From positions 3,786,001 to 3,850,000 of the forward strand of contig NZ_CP106793.1 of assembly GCF_025642135.1 (NCBI RefSeq): a DNA stretch of 64,000 nt. The letters run 5' to 3'. A model generated the notes under the pieces. The model searched no databases. It had not been told where the DNA came from and was given only the letters and a program-made list of their open reading frames with translations. The stretch's first letter is position 1, and every line of letters begins with the position of its first letter. Source of the DNA: Streptomyces cynarae (GTDB taxonomy: Bacteria; Actinomycetota; Actinomycetes; Streptomycetales; Streptomycetaceae). Of the stretch, positions 57,530 to 64,000 are shown one piece after another. The position numbers and the translations under genes were made by a program.

Positions 57530-59035
57530 CTGACTGTCCACCACCTCAACCAGCTCCTCCTCCTCTGCTCGCTCGTTCTGCTCGTCGCGGTGGCAGCGGT
57601 TCGGATCTCGTCGCGCAGCGGCCTCCCCAGCCTGCTCGTCTACCTGGGCATCGGCATCGCCATGGGCCAGGACGGATTCGGCATCCACTTCAACAACGCC
57701 GAGCTGACCCAGGTCATGGGATACGCGGCACTGGTCGTGATCCTGGCCGAGGGCGGTCTCGGCACGAAGTGGAAGCAGATCAAGCCGGCCCTCCCGGCGG
57801 CCTCCGCGCTGGCGCTCCTCGGCGTCGCGGTGAGCGTCGGCGTCACGGCCGCGGGCGCGCACCACCTGAGCGGACTGGAGTGGCGGCAGGCTCTCATCAT
57901 CGGAGCGGTGGTGTCGTCGACCGACGCGGCGGCGGTCTTCTCGGTACTGCGGAAAGTGCCCCTCCCCGCGCGCGTGACGGGCGTTCTGGAGGCCGAGTCC
58001 GGCTTCAACGACGCTCCCGTCGTCATCCTCGTCGTCGCGTTCTCCACGGCCGGGCCGATCGAGCACTGGTACACGCTGCTCGGGAAGATACTCCTGGAGC
58101 TGGCCATCGGCGCCGCCATCGGCCTCGCGGTGGGCTGGCTCGGCTCCTGGGGTCTCAGGCACGTGGCGCTGCCCGCCTCCGGCCTCTACCCGATCGCGGT
58201 CATGGCCATCGCGGTCATGGCGTACGCGGGCGGCTCGCTGGCCCACGGCAGCGGCTTCCTCGCGGTGTACCTCGCCTCGATGATGCTCGGCAACGCCAAG
58301 CTGCCGCACTGGCCCGCGACCCGGGGCTTCGCCGAAGGACTCGGCTGGATCGCCCAGATCGGCATGTTCGTCCTGCTCGGTCTGTTGGTGACCCCGCACG
58401 AACTGGCCGACGACGTACTGCCCGCCCTGGTCATCGGCATGGTGCTGACGATGGTGGCGCGTCCGCTGAGCGTCGTGATGAGCCTCGTGCCCTTCCGGCT
58501 CCCCTGGCAGGAGCAGACGCTGATGTCGTGGGCCGGGCTGCGCGGTGCGGTGCCCATCATCCTGGCGACGATCCCCATGGTGAACGGCGTCGCCGGCAGC
58601 CGCCGCATCTTCAACATCGTCTTCGTGCTCGTCGTCGTCTACACCCTCATCCAGGGGCCGACCCTGCCCTGGCTGGCCCGCAAGCTACGCCTCGGCGAGG
58701 GTCCCGAAGCCGCGGACCTCGGCATCGAATCGGCGCCCCTGGAGCGGCTGCGCGGGCATCTGCTGTCCGTCACGATCCCCGAGGGCTCGCGGATGCACGG
58801 CGTCGAGATCAACGAGCTGCGGCTGCCGGCCGGAGCCGCGGTCACCCTGGTCGTCCGGGAAGGGAAATCGTTCGTTCCGCTGCCGACGACGGTGCTGCGG
58901 CGCGGGGACGAACTGCTCGTGGTCGCCACGGACCAGGTCCGCGACGCGGCGGAGAGGCGTCTGCGGGCCGTCGGCCAGGGCGGCAAGCTGGCGGGCTGGC
59001 TGGGGACCACCGGGAACGGCGCGCCGGGGCGTTGA
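57530..59035 (+). CDS. CPA1-family potassium/proton antiporter (NhaP2-like)
   Basis: A 501-residue antiporter with 12-13 hydrophobic helices (VSSTDAAAVFSVLRKVPLPARV and ESGFNDAPVVILVV hold the conserved ion-site Asp residues) and a cytoplasmic TrkA_C-type domain at about residues 405-480. The best ribosome site (AGAAGGGAA) precedes CTG 57530, an unusual start; an in-frame TTG lies upstream at 57509. It exchanges K+ or Na+ for H+ and helps pH and osmotic balance. Confidence -1.
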   Translation: MTVHHLNQLLLLCSLVLLVAVAAVRISSRSGLPSLLVYLGIGIAMGQDGFGIHFNNAELTQVMGYAALVVILAEGGLGTKWKQIKPALPAASALALLGVAVSVGVTAAGAHHLSGLEWRQALIIGAVVSSTDAAAVFSVLRKVPLPARVTGVLEAESGFNDAPVVILVVAFSTAGPIEHWYTLLGKILLELAIGAAIGLAVGWLGSWGLRHVALPASGLYPIAVMAIAVMAYAGGSLAHGSGFLAVYLASMMLGNAKLPHWPATRGFAEGLGWIAQIGMFVLLGLLVTPHELADDVLPALVIGMVLTMVARPLSVVMSLVPFRLPWQEQTLMSWAGLRGAVPIILATIPMVNGVAGSRRIFNIVFVLVVVYTLIQGPTLPWLARKLRLGEGPEAADLGIESAPLERLRGHLLSVTIPEGSRMHGVEINELRLPAGAAVTLVVREGKSFVPLPTTVLRRGDELLVVATDQVRDAAERRLRAVGQGGKLAGWLGTTGNGAPGR

Positions 59036-59311
59036 GGGGGCCCTTGGTGAACGGGGCGTTTCGTACCGTTCACGCCGTCGGGAATCCCAGGTCGAGTGCC
59101 GGATGGTGCTCTGTTTCACAGGCGTCCAGCGCAGCGCCCCTGTACAATCCAGGCGCACCCTGATCGAACCAACTCTGCCTGACGCAGAGCTGGCGCGACC
59201 GTATGGCGGCCGGGGCCCTTCCTCCGTAGGGGCCGGTATCTACCGCAGTCCGCGCAAGAGGACAGCTCTCGGCGCGCACCCGCGCTACCAGGCAGCAGAA
59301 AGGCACGGGCC
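59036..59311. other. Gap upstream of the MFS gene
   Basis: 276 bp with no convincing reading frame. It contains a hairpin CTCTGC/GCAGAG (59173-59189) and a larger inverted repeat around GGGGCCC/GGGGCC (about 59213-59234). It could hold the antiporter terminator and the MFS promoter. I see no known RNA. Confidence -1.
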
Positions 59312-60583
59312 GTGGAGTCCACGGTCACCTCGAAGGCGTCCCGCCCGGGCTACGGGCAGCTGCTGCGCACCCGTGGCGCCTGGACGTTCCTTCTTCCCGG
59401 CTTCGCGGCGCGTCAGCCGTTCGCGATGCTCACCCTCTCCATCGTGCTGCTCGTCCGGCACACCACCGGCTCCTACGGGGCCGCGGGCGCCGTCGCGGCG
59501 GTCACCGGCGTGTCCATGGCCCTGTTCGCGCCGTACAGCGGCCGTCTCGCCGACCGCCACGGCCAGCGGGCGGTGCTGCTGCCCGGCGTCCTGGTGCACG
59601 CCTTGGCAGGCATCTCGCTGACCGCGCTCGCGCTGGCCCACGCCCCGCTGTGGGCCCTTTTCGCGGCGGCCGTCCCGACCGGTGCGTCGGTGCCGCAGAT
59701 CGGTCCCATGGTTCGCGCCCGGTGGGGCGTGAAGCTGAAGGACTCGCCCCTGATGCCGACGGCGGCGGCCTTCGAGTCGGTCACCGACGAGCTGACCTTC
59801 GTGCTCGGCCCGCTCCTGGCGACGGCCCTGTGCACCGCCGTGGCCCCGGCCGCGGGCCTGCTCACGGAGGCGGCGCTGACGCTGGTGGGCGGTGTGCTGT
59901 TCGCGGCGCAGAAGCGCACACAGCCGGCCGTCGCCGGCGTCACTCACGCACGCGTGGAGCACGCGTCCGCCCTGCGCGTCCCCGGGGTGCGGGTTCTGGT
60001 CGTGACCTTCCTGGGCATCGGTTCCGTCTTCGGCGGCATGCAGGTCTCGCTCTCCGCGTTCAGCCAGTCGATCGGCGAGCCCGGCCTGAACGGCGTCCTG
60101 TACGGCGTCTTCGCCGCAGGCAACATGCTCTCCGGCGTCGTGTGCGGCGCGATCGCCTGGAAGGCCGCCCCGCGGCGCCGCCTGGTCATCGGCTACGCGG
60201 CCCTCGCCCTGGCCGCCTCCGCCCTGTGGACCGCTCACTCGGTGGCCGTGCTGGCCGGGCTCGGCCTGCTGGTGGGCATGTGCATCGCGCCCTCCCTGAT
60301 CACCGGCTACACCCTGGTCGAGGCCCTGGTCCCGGACGGCGCCCGCACCGAGGCCTTCACCTGGCTGACCGGCGCGGTCGCGCTCGGCCAGGCGGCGGCG
60401 GTCACGGTCGCCGGACAGCTGGAGGACCGGCTGTGGACCGGCGCCGGCTTCCTCGTCCCGATGGGCGGTACGGTGCTGGCGCTGCTGACCCTGCTGTCCC
60501 TGCGGTCGTGGCTGGTCACGCGACCTCACGGCCGCACCGTGGCACGTGGCGTCGGTCACCGCGCGCCGGTGACGGTGGACTGA
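59312..60583 (+). CDS. MFS transporter
   Basis: A 423-residue major facilitator protein with 12 hydrophobic helices; the loop 2-3 motif is SGRLADRHGQRAVLLPG. It resembles the MFS efflux pumps common in Streptomyces. GTG 59312 with AAGGCA upstream. No regulator is adjacent, so substrate and control are unknown. Confidence -1.
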   Translation: MESTVTSKASRPGYGQLLRTRGAWTFLLPGFAARQPFAMLTLSIVLLVRHTTGSYGAAGAVAAVTGVSMALFAPYSGRLADRHGQRAVLLPGVLVHALAGISLTALALAHAPLWALFAAAVPTGASVPQIGPMVRARWGVKLKDSPLMPTAAAFESVTDELTFVLGPLLATALCTAVAPAAGLLTEAALTLVGGVLFAAQKRTQPAVAGVTHARVEHASALRVPGVRVLVVTFLGIGSVFGGMQVSLSAFSQSIGEPGLNGVLYGVFAAGNMLSGVVCGAIAWKAAPRRRLVIGYAALALAASALWTAHSVAVLAGLGLLVGMCIAPSLITGYTLVEALVPDGARTEAFTWLTGAVALGQAAAVTVAGQLEDRLWTGAGFLVPMGGTVLALLTLLSLRSWLVTRPHGRTVARGVGHRAPVTVD

Positions 60584-60613
60584 TCCCGCGGAATAGGTCA
60601 CTATGGATCGTCG

Positions 60614-60640
60614 TTAGCACTCATTGAGTGAGAGTGCCAG
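60614..60640 (+). promoter_or_regulatory. CIRCE-like inverted repeat upstream of the FmdB gene
   Basis: TTAGCACTC (60614-60622), exactly 9 nt, then GAGTGCCAG (60632-60640). This matches the CIRCE consensus TTAGCACTC-N9-GAGTGCTAA in 16 of 18 arm positions. It lies just downstream of a -10-like TATGGA (60603-60608) and runs into the GGAGG ribosome site. HrcA control is implied. Confidence -1.
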
Positions 60641-60651
60641 GAGGAAGACAA

Positions 60652-60957
60652 GTGCCGACCTACCAGTACCAGTGCACCGAGTGCGGCGAGGGCCTCGAGG
60701 CGGTGCAGAAGTTCACCGACGACGCCCTGACCGAGTGCCCCAACTGCGGTGGCCGCCTGAAGAAGGTGTTCTCCGCGGTCGGCATCGTCTTCAAGGGATC
60801 GGGCTTCTACCGCAACGACAGCCGCGGCTCCTCGTCGAGCAGCAGCCCGGCGTCGTCGAAGTCGTCGAGCTCCTCCTCGTCGTCGTCCGACTCCGGCTCG
60901 TCGTCCTCGTCGTCCTCGTCGTCCTCGTCGTCGAGCACCAACTCCTCCGCCGCGTAG
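60652..60957 (+). CDS. FmdB-family zinc ribbon protein with poly-Ser tail
   Basis: A 101-residue protein. The first about 50 residues are the FmdB/CxxC zinc ribbon (VPTYQYQCTECG, then CPNCGGRLKKVFS and GIVFKGSGFYRND). The rest is almost all serine, encoded by TCG/TCC runs. GTG 60652 with GGAGG upstream. FmdB proteins are putative regulators of unknown target. The CIRCE-like repeat suggests heat-stress control. Confidence -1.
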   Translation: MPTYQYQCTECGEGLEAVQKFTDDALTECPNCGGRLKKVFSAVGIVFKGSGFYRNDSRGSSSSSSPASSKSSSSSSSSSDSGSSSSSSSSSSSSSTNSSAA

Positions 60958-60972
60958 GTCCGTGTCGCGGGA

Positions 60973-61000
60973 CCCCGCCGTCGTCCGACGGCGGGGTTTT
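60973..61000 (+). terminator. Intrinsic terminator after the FmdB gene
   Basis: A 10-bp stem CCCCGCCGTC / GACGGCGGGG, GTCC loop, followed directly by TTTT (60997-61000). Confidence -1.
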
Positions 61001-61087
61001 CGGGGTTTCCAGCCCGCCGAAGGTGGCTGCTGCCGAGTTCTCCCCAGCCGGCTCGCACGCCCGTACGGGGCGACTACTGTGCTCGCC

Positions 61088-61921
61088 ATGACGAACGCGG
61101 AGATCGGTGTCATCGGCGGCTCTGGCTTCTACTCCTTCCTCGACGAGGTGACCGAGGTCCAGGTCGACACCCCGTACGGGGCTCCCAGCGACTCTCTCTT
61201 CCTCGGCGAGATCGCCGGCCGGCGGGTGGCGTTCCTCCCCCGCCACGGGCGCGGCCACCATCTGCCGCCGCACCGGATCAACTACCGCGCCAACCTGTGG
61301 GCGCTCCGCTCCGTCGGGGTACGCCAGGTCCTCGGCCCGTGCGCGGTGGGCGGGCTGCGCCCGGAGTACGGGCCGGGCACGCTGCTGGTCCCCGACCAGC
61401 TGGTGGACCGCACGAAGACCCGGGTGCAGACGTACTTCGACGGGCTGCCGCTGCCGGACGGCACCGTGCCGAACGTGGTGCACGTGTCCCTGGCCGATCC
61501 CTACTGCCCGGTCGGGCGGGCGGTCGCTCTGAAGGCCGCCCGCGGGCGGGACTGGGAGCCGGTGGACGGCGGAACGCTGGTCGTGGTCGAGGGGCCGCGG
61601 TTCTCCACCCGCGCCGAATCGTTGTGGCACCGGGCACAGGGCTGGTCCGTGGTGGGCATGACCGGCCATCCCGAGGCCGCGCTGGCTCGTGAACTGGAGC
61701 TGTGCTACACGACGTTGACCCTGGTCACGGATCTGGACGCGGGGGCGGAGACCGGGGAGGGCGTCTCGCACGACGAGGTGCTGAAGGTGTTCGCGGCGAA
61801 CGTGGACCGGTTGCGCGGCGTGCTGTTCGACGCGGTGGCCGCGCTGCCCGCCACCGCCGAGCGGGACTGCCTGTGCGTGAACGCGCTCGGCGGGATGAAC
61901 CCGGGGTTCGAGCTGCCGTGA
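61088..61921 (+). CDS. mtnP: S-methyl-5'-thioadenosine phosphorylase-like purine phosphorylase
   Basis: A 277-residue phosphorylase of the methionine-salvage/purine-salvage family: GVIGGSGFYSFLD, the phosphate-binding RHGRGHHLPPHRINYRANLWAL, and VGMTGHPEAALARELELCY. A -10-like TACTGT ends 7 nt before the ATG, so the message is probably leaderless. It cleaves methylthioadenosine with phosphate. Confidence -1.
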   Translation: MTNAEIGVIGGSGFYSFLDEVTEVQVDTPYGAPSDSLFLGEIAGRRVAFLPRHGRGHHLPPHRINYRANLWALRSVGVRQVLGPCAVGGLRPEYGPGTLLVPDQLVDRTKTRVQTYFDGLPLPDGTVPNVVHVSLADPYCPVGRAVALKAARGRDWEPVDGGTLVVVEGPRFSTRAESLWHRAQGWSVVGMTGHPEAALARELELCYTTLTLVTDLDAGAETGEGVSHDEVLKVFAANVDRLRGVLFDAVAALPATAERDCLCVNALGGMNPGFELP

Positions 61922-62127
61922 CGGGGGCGGCCGCGGCGGGGGCGACCGCAGCGGCTGGCAGGGGTGGCTGTGGGGTCGGCCGCGGTGGGCCCCGCGGTGG
62001 GGTCGGCGGTGCGGAACGCCTTGTTCGGGTGAGCGAGTTGTCCACAACCGCGGAGTAACCCACAGCCGTCCGCGGCCTCCACCGCGAAGCGTCATCGTGG
62101 ATCGCGACCCGATCACTCGCGACACAG

Positions 62128-62715
62128 GTGGTGACCAGCATGCCCCGCATCTCCCCCTCCGCCCCCCAGCCCTACGCGGCGGTCCCGGCACCCACGTACC
62201 CGCCCGCCGGCCTCTCCCCGCGTTCCGACACGCCTCCCACCTGTACCGTGCCGCACTTCGCTCCCGTACGGGTGCGAGGAGGGCGGCAGCGGTTGCGGCG
62301 GGTGGTGCGGTGCCGGAGGCGGGCCGTGGCCGCAGGACTGGCCGTCACCGCTGCCGCGCTCGTCGCCGCGGGGCCCGGCGGGTCCGAGGGCGCACGCGGA
62401 CATCCGGACACCGGGGACCGCCCGACCGCGGCGGCCGTACGGGAGCCGCACCCGGTGGAGACGGTGACGGCGCCCGTGCGGATCGCGGACGCGGCTACCG
62501 TGCGGCTGTTGCGGCCCGGCGACCGCGTCGACGTGATCGCGGCCGACGGTGGCGGCGAGGCCAGGGTCGTCGCGGCCGGGGCCCGGGTGACGCGGGTGCC
62601 CGATGTCGATCCGACGGAGAACGGCGCCCTGCTGGTGCTGTCCGTGCCGCGCCCCACGGCCGCGCGCCTGGCCGGCGCCGGCGCCACCTCACGGCTGGCG
62701 GTGACGCTGTGCTGA
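62128..62715 (+). CDS. SAF-domain protein, RcpC/CpaB-like
   Basis: A 195-residue protein. A long disordered, Pro/Arg-rich N-terminus and one helix (AVAAGLAVTAAALVAAG) precede a SAF-like domain (RIADAATVRLLRPGDRVDVIAAD and VTRVPDVDPTENGALLVLSVP). These match RcpC/CpaB proteins linked to Flp pili, but no pilus genes are nearby. The start may be GTG 62128 or the ATG four codons on. It is followed by mscL. Confidence -1.
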   Translation: MVTSMPRISPSAPQPYAAVPAPTYPPAGLSPRSDTPPTCTVPHFAPVRVRGGRQRLRRVVRCRRRAVAAGLAVTAAALVAAGPGGSEGARGHPDTGDRPTAAAVREPHPVETVTAPVRIADAATVRLLRPGDRVDVIAADGGGEARVVAAGARVTRVPDVDPTENGALLVLSVPRPTAARLAGAGATSRLAVTLC

Positions 62716-62865
62716 GCCCGGCCCTGTTTCACACTGCGGGCGACCGCGCCGCGCCGAGCCCGGTCCCCCTCCTCAGGGCATGCGGCTGGACAGCCGTGGT
62801 ACGCCCTGCCGTAGGTTGCGGAGCTGTTCGTTCCGAAGCGTGTGCAGTCGAGAAGGGTCCCAGTG

Positions 62866-63336
62866 GTGAGCGAGATCAGAGTGCCGGGCGTCCTGCAGGG
62901 CTTCAAGGCCTTCCTGATGCGTGGAAACGTCGTCGACCTGGCGGTCGCGGTGGTCATCGGTGCCGCCTTCACCGGCATCGTGAACTCCGTGGTGAAGGGC
63001 GTCATCAGCCCGGTCGTGGGTGCGCTCGGCACCAAGAGCCTGGACGGCTACAGCTCCTGTCTGAAGGGACCGTGCACGGGCACCGGCGCCGACGCGACGG
63101 GCGTCCGCATACTCTGGGGCTCGGTCCTCGGCGCCACGCTCAACTTCGTGATCACCGCCGCCGTCGTCTACTTCCTGATGGTCCTGCCCATGTCCAAGTT
63201 CCTGGCCCGGCAGGAGGCCCGCCGCAAGGCCAAGCACGGCACCAGGGACGTGTCCGAGGTGACCGAGCTGGAGGTGCTCGAGGAGATCCGCGACGCCCTC
63301 CTCGCGCAGCGCAGCCCGAACCGGACCGACGCCTGA
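62866..63336 (+). CDS. mscL: Large-conductance mechanosensitive channel MscL
   Basis: A 156-residue osmotic safety valve. GFKAFLMRGNVVDLAVAVVIGAAFTGIV is the pore helix with its N-terminal segment. The loop carries a Gly/Cys/Asp-rich insert (SSCLKGPCTGTG). The second helix and a basic-acidic tail follow. GTG 62866 has GAGAAGGG 8 nt upstream; GTG 62863 is possible. The loop is slightly longer than in E. coli. Confidence -1.
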   Translation: MSEIRVPGVLQGFKAFLMRGNVVDLAVAVVIGAAFTGIVNSVVKGVISPVVGALGTKSLDGYSSCLKGPCTGTGADATGVRILWGSVLGATLNFVITAAVVYFLMVLPMSKFLARQEARRKAKHGTRDVSEVTELEVLEEIRDALLAQRSPNRTDA

Positions 63337-63397
63337 CGGACGCCAAGACGCACCGCGGGATGCAGGACAGTGCCCACAACGGGCCCTGTGACGGCTC

Positions 63398-63604
63398 TCA
63401 CAGGTGGTGGGGCGGCTTCTCATCCAGGAACCGCGCCAGATCGGCAGCGCTGTCACCGCTCGGGCGGGGCCGCTCGCCCCATCCCTGGTCCGTGTCGTCC
63501 GACGACTGCGTGGTCAGCGGGTCGTCGAAGACCAGGGCGTCCTTGGGCTCGGGCTTCGCATCCCGCGGTTCGCGGTCGGGGTTGGACGTCGGGGTGGCGC
63601 TCAT
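63398..63604 (-). CDS. Small hypothetical acidic protein
   Basis: A 68-residue protein starting MSATPTSNPDREPRDAKPEP, disordered in its first half, with DLARFLDEKPPHHL at the end. ATG 63604. Similar short proteins beside mscL occur in other Streptomyces, from memory. Function unknown. Confidence -1.
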   Translation of the reverse strand: MSATPTSNPDREPRDAKPEPKDALVFDDPLTTQSSDDTDQGWGERPRPSGDSAADLARFLDEKPPHHL

Positions 63605-63745
63605 GGCCCCAGCGTACGTCTCCGGTGGACCAGGACGTGGCGTCGCGGCCTCGCAGACCGGGGCGCTCACCACGGGGTGACACCGACGGGGCGGATTTCT
63701 GCGGCGCGGTGTCACGACCGGCGCGCGGCGAAGGATCATGGGTCC

Positions 63746-64000
63746 ATGACACGTGACGCTCTGACAGATGTCGCCGGTCTGCGCGTGGGTCACGCCACAC
63801 GGATCGGGGACGGCTGGCTCACCGGCACCACGGTCGTCCTGGCTCCGGAGGGCGGCGCGGTCGCGGCGGTCGACGTGCGCGGGGGCGGACCCGGCACGAA
63901 GGAGACGGACGCGCTCGATCCACGCAACCTGGTGCAGAAGGTCGAGGCGGTCGTCCTGACCGGGGGCAGCGCCTACGGGCTCGACGCGGCGTCGGGCGTC
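63746..64000 (+). CDS. P1-family peptidase (DmpA-like), cut by window edge
   Basis: The first 85 codons of a DmpA/P1-type aminopeptidase: MTRDALTDVAGLRVGHATRIGDGWLTGTTVVLAPEG, then GPGTKETDALDPRNLVQKVEAVVLTGGSAYGLDAASGV. These are typical of the family, which self-cleaves before a catalytic Ser later in the protein. ATG 63746 with AAGGA upstream. The catalytic region lies beyond the window. Confidence -1.
   Translation, partial: MTRDALTDVAGLRVGHATRIGDGWLTGTTVVLAPEGGAVAAVDVRGGGPGTKETDALDPRNLVQKVEAVVLTGGSAYGLDAASGV

Noticed and set aside
60807..61058. Minus-strand frame encoding a poly-Asp/Glu protein
   Set aside because: It is the complement of the serine-coding repeat of the FmdB gene, with no ribosome site and no conserved domain.

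Overview
The window is a very GC-rich chromosomal stretch from a Streptomyces. The codon third positions are almost all G or C. The window carries an SsgA-family sporulation gene, a RpfB-type resuscitation factor, a SepX/GlpR divisome protein and a tricorn-type protease. From memory, the flanking order (rsmA, rpf, tatD, rsmI, pmt, two PBPs, ssgE) matches the S. coelicolor core around SCO3149-SCO3158.

Layout. Positions 1-5013 hold core genes on the minus strand: rsmA, rpfB-like, tatD, a zinc-ribbon protein and rsmI. Positions 5076-6815 are pmt, a protein O-mannosyltransferase. From about 6727 to 21829 an integrated actinomycete integrative and conjugative element (AICE, pSAM2 type, about 15.07 kb) sits in the 3' end of pmt. 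The pmt tail and its terminator hairpin are repeated at the far end (21796-21937), so pmt stays intact. Left to right the element carries: a low-GC 808-residue protein with a HEPN-like RNxxxH motif (defence candidate); a DUF218 gene coupled to a GntR repressor with palindromic operators; a tRNA-like minihelix; small Spd-type genes; a TraB/FtsK translocase followed by a cluster of 8-bp-spaced repeats (candidate clt); a primase-polymerase and an SF3 helicase Rep; Xis; a tyrosine integrase; and a membrane-anchored Mrr-type nuclease beside attR.

Positions 22116-35400 return to core genes. These are two tandem class B PBPs, ssgE, an ECF nickel/cobalt transporter (MN-Q-O) behind a Nur-box-like operator, ohrR-ohr, a serine hydrolase, a DUF1876 protein, a dehydrogenase, an enoyl-CoA hydratase, an EamA transporter and a YbaK protein. 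Positions 35411-47807 hold a TetR-controlled MMPL exporter, a tricorn-like protease with a 30-bp minisatellite, a MerR regulator divergent from a Baeyer-Villiger monooxygenase/hydrolase/SDR operon, xthA and a GNAT gene. A tRNA-Ala(CGC) gene lies at 48002-48075.

Positions 48171-53642 form the sepX/glpR, rimJ, mog, moaC, glp(moeA), galU block, which resembles the Corynebacterium Glp-GlpR divisome locus. Both glp and sepX/glpR appear frameshifted by one missing base. Positions 53738-64000 hold a 5-formyl-THF cyclo-ligase, a penicillin acylase-like enzyme, a CPA1 antiporter, an MFS transporter, an FmdB zinc ribbon behind a CIRCE-like inverted repeat, mtnP, a SAF-domain protein, mscL, a small hypothetical gene and the start of a P1-family peptidase.
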